From positions 4,216,001-4,280,000 of the forward strand of contig NZ_CP119758.1 of NCBI RefSeq assembly GCF_029323795.1: a stretch of DNA of 64,000 nucleotides, given 5' to 3'. Each line of letters opens with the position of its first letter. The stretch's first letter is position 1. Shown here piece by piece: positions 26,894 through 34,878 of the stretch. The notes under the pieces are model-generated. The model searched no databases. It saw only the letters and a program-made list of their open reading frames with translations, and was not told the origin of the DNA. The translations under genes and the position numbers were made by a program. Source of the stretch: Zobellia alginiliquefaciens (lineage in GTDB: Bacteria; Bacteroidota; Bacteroidia; Flavobacteriales; Flavobacteriaceae).

Positions 26894-28159
26894 TTATAAG
26901 GTTTTCGTGTAAACTTTATTTTGGTAGTCATCTGAGTCAAGGTCTAATTTGGTAATATGGGTGTCATATACTTTACGGCACTCATTTAAATAATCTCTTG
27001 TTTGTTCCGGGCCTAATACAATTTCTGAGGTAATACACTCTTGCCAGCCCTGCAAGTACTCAGATGATAGTGCTTTGTAATTTCTAATAGGAAGTATGAA
27101 ACCATCAATGATATCCTCTAATTCCGAACATCTAATTTTATTTTCACTGATAACTTTTTCCAGTGATAGAATGGTATCGTTTTGCTTATCTATAATTTGA
27201 AGTAAATTCTTTATATCACTTTCCAAAGAGGAAATATAATTTTCAATTTTATCCTTATCCGCATGCTCTTTCATGACGATGTCAAAAACAAGTCCCCAAA
27301 TAATATAAGAGACAAAACCCGCAAAGATGATGACCCAAAAGCTTGGACTTGTGAAAGCTACGGCAATAGAAAAATCCGGATCTTCAAATGTTTTGTTTAA
27401 GTTATATAATTTCTCATCTATTAAATAAGCTAGGAGTGCATCAAAAATAAATGTGGTTATAAATAATAGAATTACTTTGAAAATATTTCCAATACTATGT
27501 TTGTGCATGAAAATATGAATGAGATACCCTAACCCAAAAAACACAAAGGGGATAAAGAGAATAAACCCCAATTCTAATGCACCCGCATCATAAGCTTCTT
27601 GTAGTGCCTTTGGGTAGAACATTCCCCCGAATAGTTCAGTAGACGGGTCAAAAGTTCTAAAAAAAGCTGAAAATGATGTGGAAATATAAAATATGAAGAT
27701 ATAAACGGTTAAAAATGCCAAGAGAATAGAACCAATCCAAAACTTAGAAGAAGACCTTCTATCTACGGGTATACCAAAATCTTGAGGACTTCTTCTGACC
27801 TTGACAATATCCGTTCTTAATTTTTCAATTTTATTTTCTTTTTCTTCAACTCGTTCTTTTTCGCGTTGTAGCTCTTCATCTTTGGTCAATAAGAGGGTTT
27901 TCTTTCCCTTAAGTTCGGTAACGTAGGGTTGCTTTAGTTTTATTTGCTCTAACTCTTCTTTTTTGCAATTGTTTTCGAACTTATGATAGATTGCATCCAA
28001 ACTGGCTTGTAGGTTTTCAGAACGTCCTTGACATGACTTGGAGGTAGAACGTCCATCTTCATGATACGTTTTTCGTTGATCTTCAAAAGTTGGTGCACTA
28101 TTATTAACCTCTGGTTTTTTGATTGGTTTTATTTGAGCAATACTTTTTAAAAGTCCCAT
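26894..28159 (-). CDS. Coiled-coil membrane protein with four TM segments
   Basis: 421 residues. A charged N-terminal coiled coil (about 62-122, 'EELQREKERVEEKENKIEKL') is followed by four hydrophobic segments near 141-160, 196-217, 226-247 and 272-294, and a second coiled coil about 300-350. Both coiled coils should face the cytoplasm with an even number of TM helices. It sits between the TerB-like gene (3 bp away) and the VWA-like lipoprotein. I do not recognise the family. The layout suggests a membrane scaffold joining a cytoplasmic sensor to the outside lipoprotein; that is inference. Confidence 0.8.
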   Translation of the reverse strand: MGLLKSIAQIKPIKKPEVNNSAPTFEDQRKTYHEDGRSTSKSCQGRSENLQASLDAIYHKFENNCKKEELEQIKLKQPYVTELKGKKTLLLTKDEELQREKERVEEKENKIEKLRTDIVKVRRSPQDFGIPVDRRSSSKFWIGSILLAFLTVYIFIFYISTSFSAFFRTFDPSTELFGGMFYPKALQEAYDAGALELGFILFIPFVFFGLGYLIHIFMHKHSIGNIFKVILLFITTFIFDALLAYLIDEKLYNLNKTFEDPDFSIAVAFTSPSFWVIIFAGFVSYIIWGLVFDIVMKEHADKDKIENYISSLESDIKNLLQIIDKQNDTILSLEKVISENKIRCSELEDIIDGFILPIRNYKALSSEYLQGWQECITSEIVLGPEQTRDYLNECRKVYDTHITKLDLDSDDYQNKVYTKTL

Positions 28160-28162
28160 AAG

Positions 28163-28573
28163 CTAGTTGTTTAGTTCTAATAAAATCGATTCTTTACTTT
28201 TTCCTTCTTTAGCGCTCTCAATGAGATATTCGGTGAGAGGAACTATTTTATCATCTAGGAATTCAAATTTTTTACAGTACTTTTTTAAGGTATTGTATTC
28301 ATCATCTGTAACTATTTCATCTGCCCATATCATTAGGGCAAAATCATATAGATATTCTATTCTCTTTTCTAAGGTTTCGGGAATAGTGATGATACCGGAG
28401 TGCGCGGTTAAAATTTCATCTAACTGTTCTTTGGATATGTTTCTTTCGTTTGCAAATTGATAGAGCAGACGCATTTCTAATGGGCTGAATTCGTCGTCTG
28501 CCAATGCAATTTGGTAAAGTCTTAAAAAATGGCTTTTAATCTCTTCTGAGATGGTTTGGTTCTGCATAATCAA
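28163..28573 (-). CDS. TerB-like (tellurite-resistance/stress) domain protein
   Basis: 136 residues, all helical. Two repeats of the TerB pattern with acidic metal-binding-type turns are visible: 'ALADDEFSPLEMRLLYQFA' and 'MIWADEIVTDDEYNTLKKYC'. TerB-like domains are linked to membrane-associated stress and phage-response systems. The second ATG six bases in (28567) is an equally good start. It is separated from its neighbours by 12 and 3 bp, so it belongs to a tight operon with membrane proteins on both sides. Confidence 0.8.
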   Translation of the reverse strand: MIMQNQTISEEIKSHFLRLYQIALADDEFSPLEMRLLYQFANERNISKEQLDEILTAHSGIITIPETLEKRIEYLYDFALMIWADEIVTDDEYNTLKKYCKKFEFLDDKIVPLTEYLIESAKEGKSKESILLELNN

Positions 28574-28585
28574 AAATGGGTTTGG

Positions 28586-28960
28586 TTAAAATTTTCTATC
28601 TCTGCCATAGGATTTGGCTGCTTTTTTTCTAGCATACGGTATAAAGGGTTTGGTGTTTTTTATTTTAAATGCACTGGCTAAAAAGACTAATGCACAGATA
28701 ATATCTATTGGAATCCAAATAAACTTTTGAAATAGATAGATAGGGAATATAGGATTGAATAGATAGGCTATAAGAATGAATGAAAGAAGAGTGGAAGGGT
28801 TCTTAGTAAACTGACTACTAATGATAAAAGCACTGATACAGACAAATACTCTTAGAAATTTATAATAGAAGCTATCTAGTGGAAAAATTGCTAAGGTTAG
28901 AATGAAAGCACTAGCTAGGGCTAAGTAGCTATAAAAATCTCTTTTAAAATTATACTTCAT
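28586..28960 (-). CDS. Small four-TM membrane protein, first gene of the TerB operon
   Basis: 124 residues with four hydrophobic segments ('YLALASAFILTLAIFPL', 'VFVCISAFIIS', 'LSFILIAYLFNPIFPIYLF', 'IDIICALVFLASAF') and a very basic C-terminus ('YARKKAAKSYGRDRKF'), which should stay cytoplasmic. A TAGGTTTG -7 box lies 29 bp upstream. Similar small hydrophobic proteins are common in Bacteroidetes without known role. It leads the four-gene transcript ending at 25969. Confidence 0.75.
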   Translation of the reverse strand: MKYNFKRDFYSYLALASAFILTLAIFPLDSFYYKFLRVFVCISAFIISSQFTKNPSTLLSFILIAYLFNPIFPIYLFQKFIWIPIDIICALVFLASAFKIKNTKPFIPYARKKAAKSYGRDRKF

Positions 28961-28988
28961 TTGTTAATTGGATTGGCTAAATACATTT

Positions 28989-28996
28989 CAAACCTA
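28989..28996 (-). promoter_or_regulatory. -7 promoter box of the TerB operon
   Basis: TAGGTTTG on the minus strand fits the Bacteroidetes TAnnTTTG box, giving a leader of about 20 bases before the start at 28960. The -33 TTTG element is not clear. Confidence 0.45.
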
Positions 28997-29053
28997 TTAC
29001 AATTCGCTAGTCATACTTTACAGAATCCCGTAATGGGCACAATTTATTTCTGT

Positions 29054-29061
29054 TAATTTTG
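29054..29061 (+). promoter_or_regulatory. -7 promoter box of the exported phosphodiesterase-type nuclease
   Basis: TAATTTTG fits TAnnTTTG and would start transcription about 12 bases before the ATG at 29080. It overlaps the TTG at 29059, which argues against that codon as start. Confidence 0.45.
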
Positions 29062-29079
29062 CTTTGTAATAAAAAAACC

Positions 29080-29892
29080 ATGCTTAAAAAGTTACTCGTT
29101 TACGTATTTGTTCTCTTTGCTTTTAGTGTATTCTCCCAAGAACAAATAAGCCTCATCTCTTGGAACATAAGAGACATGGGGAAGACCAAAAACTCCGAAG
29201 AATTAGATAAAATGGCAGAAATAGTTCGTGATGCGGATATTGTTGCTATTCAAGAAGTAGTTTCAGGTTATGGAGGTGCACAAGCGGTTGCTAAACTTGC
29301 TGATAATCTTAATAGAAAAGGAGCAAAGTGGGATTATGTAATCAGCAACCCTACCAACAGTACAAAATACGCTACCGAACGTTATGCCTTTATTTGGAAA
29401 ACCAAAAGAATCAAAATTAAGAACCGAGGCGAGTTAATTAAAGAATTGGACACTTTGGTAGATAGAGAACCTTTTTACATCGATTTTTTCATAAATGGGC
29501 AGAAGCTAACTGTTCTTAATTTTCATTCAAGACCTCACAACAAAAATCCGGAGGCCGAAATCATGGCTATATCCAATTACCTAAAAAGTAAAGAAATTGC
29601 CCATCCCTTGGTACTTGCAGGTGATTTTAATGTTGATGAAAAAGAACTCGTTTTTGATACACTTAAAGAGCTGGATTATAAACCGAGTATTCGTAATCAA
29701 AAAACTACTTTAAAACATGAATGCAGGGAAAATGGATATTTAAACCATACAATAGATAATATTTTTTATTCTAAGGAAATTTCAAAGGTAAAGGGTATGG
29801 CAATAGATTTTGTAAAGTACTGTGATAACCTAACAAGTGCTCGTAATCTTTCCGATCATTTACCTGTTTTATTGGAGCTTAAAATTGAATAA
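29080..29892 (+). CDS. Exported endonuclease/exonuclease/phosphatase (DNase I-like) protein
   Basis: The ATG at 29080 gives a signal peptide ('MLKKLLVYVFVLFAFSVFSQ'); the TTG seven codons upstream overlaps a promoter-like box. The mature 250 residues show the EEP fold order: 'ISWNIRDMG' (Asn), 'VAIQEVV' (metal Glu), 'NFHSRPH' (His), 'LAGDFNVDE' (Asp-x-Asn), 'NTIDNIFYS'-like Asp and 'LSDHLPVLLEL' (catalytic Asp-His). All active-site residues are present. It probably cuts DNA in the periplasm or outside, for nutrient gain or against incoming DNA. It ends 8 bp before a bidirectional terminator shared with the tiny lipoprotein gene on the other strand. Confidence 0.9.
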   Translation: MLKKLLVYVFVLFAFSVFSQEQISLISWNIRDMGKTKNSEELDKMAEIVRDADIVAIQEVVSGYGGAQAVAKLADNLNRKGAKWDYVISNPTNSTKYATERYAFIWKTKRIKIKNRGELIKELDTLVDREPFYIDFFINGQKLTVLNFHSRPHNKNPEAEIMAISNYLKSKEIAHPLVLAGDFNVDEKELVFDTLKELDYKPSIRNQKTTLKHECRENGYLNHTIDNIFYSKEISKVKGMAIDFVKYCDNLTSARNLSDHLPVLLELKIE

Positions 29893-29900
29893 ATGATATA

Positions 29901-29931
29901 ATTTGGGCTGTACGTTCAATACAGCCCAAAT
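29901..29931. terminator. Bidirectional terminator between convergent genes
   Basis: Perfect 12-bp inverted repeat ATTTGGGCTGTA / TACAGCCCAAAT with a 7-base loop, placed between the nuclease stop (29892) and the stop of the minus-strand lipoprotein (29944). T-rich flanks are weak. Confidence 0.7.
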
Positions 29932-29943
29932 ATTCAGATTTCG

Positions 29944-30099
29944 CTACCCACGCGGTGGAGTAGGTGGTGGATTGCCGTCATCCCCTTCCGTTGATTGGGT
30001 ATTGTATAATCCGTCTGTCTCTGCAATGGTTTCATCATTACAGGAAAATAGAAATGTATTAAAAGCTAAGACCGTTATGGCTAAAATTATTCGCTTCAT
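29944..30099 (-). CDS. Tiny lipoprotein (51 aa)
   Basis: On the minus strand ATG at 30099 begins a 51-residue protein with a lipoprotein signal ending 'FLFSC' (C20), then a short acidic stretch ('NDETIAETDGLYN') and a Pro/Gly tail ('DGNPPPTPPRG'). It fits no longer family I know, but the signal peptide is convincing. The opposite-strand ORF over the same bases is a shadow. The terminator at 29901-29931 serves its 3' end. The long 5' region (30100-30460) holds the interleaved inverted repeats described separately. Confidence 0.7.
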   Translation of the reverse strand: MKRIILAITVLAFNTFLFSCNDETIAETDGLYNTQSTEGDDGNPPPTPPRG

Positions 30100-30201
30100 T
30101 TTATTGGAATTACAGGACATGCCGATGGCCGTCCGAGTTAATACTCAGTGATTTTTGCGATGAATACATCGCGTAAAAAAATGAAGGGACGTCTCCCGGT
30201 T

Positions 30202-30272
30202 TTGAGAAGTAGAAATCCGAATACAGTAGCGTACAGCTTACTTCTCAATTGGGCTTTTTGCCGACTGTATTC
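30202..30272. ncRNA. Pseudoknot-like interleaved inverted repeats
   Basis: Two inverted repeats interlock. TTGAGAAGTA (30202-30211) pairs with TACTTCTCAA (30239-30248); GAATACAGT (30219-30227) lies inside that loop and pairs with ACTGTATTC (30264-30272) outside. Order B-A-B'-A' is the topology of an H-type RNA pseudoknot with stems of 10 and 9 bp. It lies 100-170 bp upstream of the tiny lipoprotein and could be its leader (minus strand), or a transcript of its own. A short hairpin CGATGAATACATCG lies nearer the gene. No known riboswitch class was matched. Confidence 0.4.
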
Positions 30273-30460
30273 TGGACTTTCTTATGAAATGATTTTTCTA
30301 GAAACACCATGTTAGCAATGCAGGGCGACAATCATTTCGAGAACAAAGTAAATGAGGTGAAGTATAAATTTGTGGAGAATCGGGGGAAAAGAAATTCCGG
30401 AAAAATAGTTCCATGAAATTTCCATAAGTATTAGTTTTAGAATCCAAACCAACCAATAGT

Positions 30461-31219
30461 ATGTCACTAGAAATTTTAGCACTTGCCTTTAAAAAGGCAG
30501 AAAAGGAAATTGGGTCAAAGAGGAAAACACATCTGGCCAGGCATCTTTCGGATGTCCTGCAAGAAGATTACAATTATACCATTAGCGAACGTACGTTAAG
30601 GGACTATTTTAATAAAATAGAAAAAGGAGATACGGGACCCCAAGATGATTTAAAGCCTAAGCTTATAGAACCCTTATGTCAATATTTAGGATATGTAAAT
30701 TATGCGGAGTTCATAAAATCACACGGGAATATCAATAGGAGAATTTCTGACGAAGAAGTAATCAACCCAACTAAAAAAAGTTTAAAAAAAATATGGGTTG
30801 CGGTCTTGTTAATCTGTTTGAGTATTGGTGTTGGTATATCTTTTTTAATATCTCAGAGGAGCATAAATGAATCCAATGCCACTATGTATAAGGAATGTAT
30901 GACCTGGGCGGATTCAACCTACGTTAAGGTTTCCTGTGATAAAGGACCGTATTCTAAATATGGTACAAAGGTTATTCCTTACGAAGAAAATAGATTTAAA
31001 AACTTGAAAAGAGTTAGGGTACATTTAGCCTATAATTATTTTAATGAAAAAGGTCAACCTCTAGTTTGGTACTTTAGAAACGACGATAAGCAATATGAAT
31101 TTTTTACAGCACCCGGTTTACACCCTATAAGTGAAAAAACCTTAAAGGCGATAACTCCATACATTATACAAAAGTATGTTCCATTGCATAATGACCAAGA
31201 GGATTCATTTATAGAGTAA
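30461..31219 (+). CDS. One-TM protein with a helical N-terminal domain, unknown
   Basis: 252 residues. The N-terminal 85 residues are helical and basic ('SKRKTHLARHLSDVLQ', 'ISERTLRDYFNKIEKG', 'LCQYLGYVNYAEFIKSH'), with a pattern that could be a DNA-binding or adaptor domain. One membrane segment follows near 105-130 ('IWVAVLLICLSIGVGISFLI'), then a C-terminal domain of about 120 residues with two cysteines, probably outside. This N-terminal module in front of a TM helix recurs in Bacteroidetes hypothetical proteins, as far as I recall. Function not assigned. It precedes the exported NucA-like nuclease by 160 bp but probably has its own transcript. Confidence 0.75.
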   Translation: MSLEILALAFKKAEKEIGSKRKTHLARHLSDVLQEDYNYTISERTLRDYFNKIEKGDTGPQDDLKPKLIEPLCQYLGYVNYAEFIKSHGNINRRISDEEVINPTKKSLKKIWVAVLLICLSIGVGISFLISQRSINESNATMYKECMTWADSTYVKVSCDKGPYSKYGTKVIPYEENRFKNLKRVRVHLAYNYFNEKGQPLVWYFRNDDKQYEFFTAPGLHPISEKTLKAITPYIIQKYVPLHNDQEDSFIE

Positions 31220-31378
31220 TCAATCATGTGTTTAACTTTCTTCACAACACAACATTTAATAGATTTCTTTTTCATCATCAAATTATTTTGAAACATCCTT
31301 TATATGACACAATAAGTAGGTAAAGTATTACATTATGATTACTAGATAACATATTGTAAAACTAAAAGTAATAGCCTT

Positions 31379-32827
31379 ATGAAGTTCTTTACCCCAAATT
31401 ACCTTTCTCTTTTTGCCGTTTTGTCTTTTTTTTTGATTGGATGTTCTACAGATGAATATTATACAGATAATTCTATTTATGAGAAAGTTCCAATAGAGGA
31501 AACTCCCACAGAAGGAATTATAATTAATGGCGAACTGGTTGTTGATACCTATTATTACGATAATCAAGGGCCTCATAAGCACAAGGCATATGGATTAACA
31601 GCAAAAACTGTTGGTTTTACGGAAACTTTTGAGTCAGGTTCAAAGGGTAGCTATGCTGGAGGTACTGTAAGTTTATCCCCTTCAGGAGATTGGTACCTTG
31701 ATGATGCGCTTGTAGGTTCATTGACGAACGACCGAAAGTTTGGTTCCAAGTCGGTCAGGATAAGAAACAATGGCACTTTAACCATGAGTTTCAATATGGA
31801 TAATGGAGCTAGTAGCATTCTTGTTCGTCATGCGGCATATGGTACCAACGGAGCATCCGATTGGAGATTAGTGGCTTCATACGATGATGGTACCACTTGG
31901 TACTATATAGGAGATACTATAACAACCAATTCAACCACATTAAATACGGTTACCTTTGAGGTAAATGAAACCCAAAGTGTACGATATGGTATTTATAAAA
32001 TTTCCGGGGGGTCTAACAGAATTAATATTGATAATATTGAAATTGAAGTAAATACTTCGGGTGGAGGCACCAGTCCATCCATGGATAGTAACCTTACTTT
32101 TGGTAATCCTTCCGATGCAGCTTCTTCTATTGATAATTATTTCCTTTCTAAGCCTGATTTTAGCTTGTCATATAACAACAGTAACGGAACGGCCAATTGG
32201 GTTAGCTGGCATTTAAGTACAGCATGGACAGGAACCACTTCTAGGTGCAACTGTTTTAAGTCGGATAAAACATTGCCTACCACCTTTTTTAGAGCCACTA
32301 CCAGCGACTATACAAATTCTGGTTTTGACAGAGGGCATTTGTGCCCATCCGCAGATCGTAATGGTAGCGAAGATTCAAACGAGAATACCTATTACATGAC
32401 CAATATTGCGCCACAGGCTCCGGATAAAAATCGTAGGTCATGGGCTAATCTTGAAAGCTATTTACGGTCATTAACTTTAGAAGGAAATGAAATACATATT
32501 ATTTCCGGGGTTGTTGGTACCGGTGGTACGGGTAGCAATGGATCGGCCAATACAATATCAAACGGAGAAATAAATGTACCGGATGCTTTTTGGAAAGTAG
32601 CATTGATTTTACCTAACGGAAATAATGATATTCAACGTGTGACAACATCCACAAGGGTGATTGCTGTACTGGTACCTAATGACCAAGATATAAATACAGA
32701 TTGGACACATTTTAAAACTACGGTAGATAATATAGAGAGTTTGACAGGGTATGACCTGTTTGAGAACATATCCGATACTATAGAATCTATTTTAGAGTCT
32801 ACTGTGGATGCGGAACAGTCAGTTTAG
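31379..32827 (+). CDS. Exported DNA/RNA non-specific endonuclease (NucA type) lipoprotein
   Basis: 482 residues. Lipoprotein signal with lipobox 'FLIGC'. Residues 80-225 form a beta-sandwich module ('GFTETFESGSKGSYAGGTV', ending 'INIDNIEIEVN'), probably carbohydrate- or substrate-binding. The C-terminal half is a NUC1/NucA nuclease with the 'DRGHLCPSADR' motif (catalytic H320), N342 in 'TNIAPQAPDKN' for Mg binding, and 'WANLESYLR'. It should degrade extracellular DNA or RNA at the cell surface. A strong palindromic terminator follows at 32875. It is the second exported nuclease in 4 kb. Confidence 0.92.
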   Translation: MKFFTPNYLSLFAVLSFFLIGCSTDEYYTDNSIYEKVPIEETPTEGIIINGELVVDTYYYDNQGPHKHKAYGLTAKTVGFTETFESGSKGSYAGGTVSLSPSGDWYLDDALVGSLTNDRKFGSKSVRIRNNGTLTMSFNMDNGASSILVRHAAYGTNGASDWRLVASYDDGTTWYYIGDTITTNSTTLNTVTFEVNETQSVRYGIYKISGGSNRINIDNIEIEVNTSGGGTSPSMDSNLTFGNPSDAASSIDNYFLSKPDFSLSYNNSNGTANWVSWHLSTAWTGTTSRCNCFKSDKTLPTTFFRATTSDYTNSGFDRGHLCPSADRNGSEDSNENTYYMTNIAPQAPDKNRRSWANLESYLRSLTLEGNEIHIISGVVGTGGTGSNGSANTISNGEINVPDAFWKVALILPNGNNDIQRVTTSTRVIAVLVPNDQDINTDWTHFKTTVDNIESLTGYDLFENISDTIESILESTVDAEQSV

Positions 32828-32874
32828 CTAATGTCCTTTTTCAGTTTAGGAGGTTTAATTCTAGTATAGATTAT

Positions 32875-32918
32875 AATAGGGTGTATTATTGGTTAACCAA
32901 TAATACACCCTATTTTTT
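32875..32918 (+). terminator. Strong rho-independent terminator
   Basis: A near-perfect palindrome of about 19-bp arms centred on GGTTAACC, closing with AATAGGG/CCCTATT and a run of six T. It ends the NucA-type gene. Confidence 0.85.
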
Positions 32919-33065
32919 GGGTTTAATTTAAACAAATTGAGGAAACAGTAGGTGTATTTTATTTGATGAACTATAGGAAAATTTAGTAAGAAAATCCCTT
33001 ATTTACTGATGTTAACAAGGATTCAACAGCTTATTAAATTGCGATATTAAGTAATAAGAAAATGT

Positions 33066-33086
33066 CATATCTATAATATAGATATG
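33066..33086. promoter_or_regulatory. Palindrome upstream of the ECF sigma gene
   Basis: CATATCTAT-AAT-ATAGATATG, 9-bp perfect arms, about 85 bp before the sigma-factor start, in a 340-bp gene-free stretch (32828-33171) otherwise holding only the terminator. A candidate operator. Confidence 0.35.
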
Positions 33087-33171
33087 CGGAAAAAGGGTTT
33101 TCTGTTATTCTCGGAGATATACTATACCCAATATTATTTTTTGGTTAAGTTTAGAATATAAACCACTGTTG

Positions 33172-33756
33172 ATGCCCCGAGATTATAAAACTATTAAGAG
33201 TGAATCATATAGCCACAGTTTAAATATTAATAGCGATGTGGAGTTTGAAATTATATTCAAGCTTTATCATTCTAAACTATTACATATCGCAAAAAGCTAT
33301 GTTGTTGAAAAAGAAGACGCCGAAGAAATAGTTCAAGAAACGTTTATCAAATTATGGCAAAAAAGGAAATTACTAACTCTCCAACCTAATGAAATTAGTA
33401 ATTATTTGTTTATAATGGTTAAAAATGGATGTCTCGACTATTTAAGAAAAAAAAAGAGACAGCTAAGTTTATATGGTCCTGCTGAACAAATAGAAGATAG
33501 TATAAACTATAATGCGCTTACGGATGATGTAGCAACAGACATAATAGCAAAAGAATTAGCAGAGCAAATTCGACAAGCCATAGAATTGCTTCCGAGGAAA
33601 TGTCAAAATGTGTTTGTAAAAAGTAGGGTAGAAGGTTTTAATCATAAAGAAATATCAGAAAAACTCCAAATTTCTACGAAGACGATAGAAAGTCATATTG
33701 GAAAGGCTTTAAAGCATATGCGCTTTCATTTACAGGAGTATTTACATTTATTTTAA
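33172..33756 (+). CDS. ECF RNA polymerase sigma factor
   Basis: 194 residues from the ATG at 33172 (a TTG three bases earlier is less likely). Region 2 is visible ('FKLYHSKLLHIAKSYVVEKEDAEEIVQETFIKLWQ' in parts: 'DAEEIVQETFIKLW') and region 4 near 135-185 ('LPRKCQNVFVKSRVEGFNHKEISEKL', with 'STKTIESHIGKALKHM'). It belongs to the FecI-like group that partners FecR anti-sigma factors. FecR follows 68 bp later, then SusC with an STN domain. This is the classical trans-envelope relay in which a substrate-loaded receptor activates the sigma factor, which transcribes the receptor operon. Confidence 0.93.
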   Translation: MPRDYKTIKSESYSHSLNINSDVEFEIIFKLYHSKLLHIAKSYVVEKEDAEEIVQETFIKLWQKRKLLTLQPNEISNYLFIMVKNGCLDYLRKKKRQLSLYGPAEQIEDSINYNALTDDVATDIIAKELAEQIRQAIELLPRKCQNVFVKSRVEGFNHKEISEKLQISTKTIESHIGKALKHMRFHLQEYLHLF

Positions 33757-33824
33757 AAAAAAATCGAAAATCGCTTAAGGGGTAACTGCATTTAATTCGT
33801 TTTTATTATAAAGACACTATTTAA

Positions 33825-34796
33825 ATGCAAGACGATTCACTTCAAAAATATTTAAAGAATGAACTTTCTCCGGAGGATAGAAAATTTGTTAATGGTTGGA
33901 TAAAAGAGAGTGATGAAAACGGTAAATATTTTAATGCCCTAAAGGCGAGATACGTAGCGAAATCACTAAATCAAAGTTCAATTGCTGATTCTAAAACTGC
34001 TTACGAACTTTTTGAAAGGAAGAAAAACAAGAGACGGTGGTCTCACTATGCTTCTTACGCTGCAATTGGCTTAATTTTTCTTTCAACTAGTTTTTTCCTT
34101 TTAAAGGATAGTTTAAGCTATGATCAAAAAGATCATAAATTTTTAAAAGATAAACTTCAATTTGCTGAATCATCCAATGTAAATAAGGAAAGTGTAGTTC
34201 TGCCCGATGGTAGTACTGTGGTTTTAAATATTGATAGCCGTATTGAGTATCCTGCTAGCTTTACGGGAGAAACAAGGAGAATTTTGCTATATGGAGAAGC
34301 AATATTCGATATTGTCCATGACTCCTTACATCCCTTTATTGTCCAAACAGAACACTATGATGTAAAAGTATTGGGAACTACGTTTAACGTTAAGTCTTAC
34401 CCAAATGATACCCAAACGGAAACAACCCTCATAACCGGAAAGGTGGAACTTTTAAGGGATAAACAAAACCCTATAGTTCTCTCTCCTTCTGAAAAAGCTG
34501 TTTTTCATAAAGTAGAAAATAAAGTAAAAGTTAAAAAAGTAATTTCTGCAGATGTAGTTGCATGGCAGAAAGGAACGCTTGTTTTCAACAATACACCATT
34601 ACAGCAAGTTGCTCTTGATTTAGAACGAAAACACAACAAAAAAATAACAATTAACTCTGTAAGATTATTAAAATATGAATATACCGGAACGTTAGATAAT
34701 TTGACTTTAGAGGAGTCACTTGAATTACTGAAAATTTCATCCCCAATTGATTTTAGAATATCAGAAAATGAAATAGTACTTAAAATGAAAGAGTAA
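33825..34796 (+). CDS. FecR-family anti-sigma factor
   Basis: 323 residues. The N-terminal 75 residues are cytoplasmic and bind the sigma factor ('NELSPEDRKFVNGWIKESDENG'). One TM helix follows near 85-103 ('YAAIGLIFLSTSFFLL'). The periplasmic FecR domain shows 'VVLPDGSTVVLNIDSRIEYP', 'RRILLYGEAIFDIVHD', 'PFIVQTEHYDVKVLGT' and 'TTLITGKVEL'. The C-terminal STN-like lobe (from 'LVFNNTPLQQVALDLER') contacts the receptor's STN domain. It signals SusC occupancy to the ECF sigma factor upstream. No defects seen. Confidence 0.93.
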   Translation: MQDDSLQKYLKNELSPEDRKFVNGWIKESDENGKYFNALKARYVAKSLNQSSIADSKTAYELFERKKNKRRWSHYASYAAIGLIFLSTSFFLLKDSLSYDQKDHKFLKDKLQFAESSNVNKESVVLPDGSTVVLNIDSRIEYPASFTGETRRILLYGEAIFDIVHDSLHPFIVQTEHYDVKVLGTTFNVKSYPNDTQTETTLITGKVELLRDKQNPIVLSPSEKAVFHKVENKVKVKKVISADVVAWQKGTLVFNNTPLQQVALDLERKHNKKITINSVRLLKYEYTGTLDNLTLEESLELLKISSPIDFRISENEIVLKMKE

Positions 34797-34800
34797 ATAA

Positions 34801-34828
34801 AAAAGAGGATGTTGTCGCATCCCCTTTA
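34801..34828 (+). terminator. Hairpin between fecR and susC
   Basis: AAAGAGGATG pairs imperfectly with CGCATCCCCTTT around TTGT, followed by an AT-rich tract. It may be a partial terminator that separates low sigma/anti-sigma expression from high receptor expression. Confidence 0.5.
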
Positions 34829-34878
34829 TTTATATCAATCAATCTAATTATTGATCAATATCAAACCAATTCAAAATT

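Noticed and set aside
29903-30151. Plus-strand 82-codon ORF
   Set aside because: It overlaps the terminator and is antisense to the tiny lipoprotein, which has a convincing signal peptide. No family pattern.
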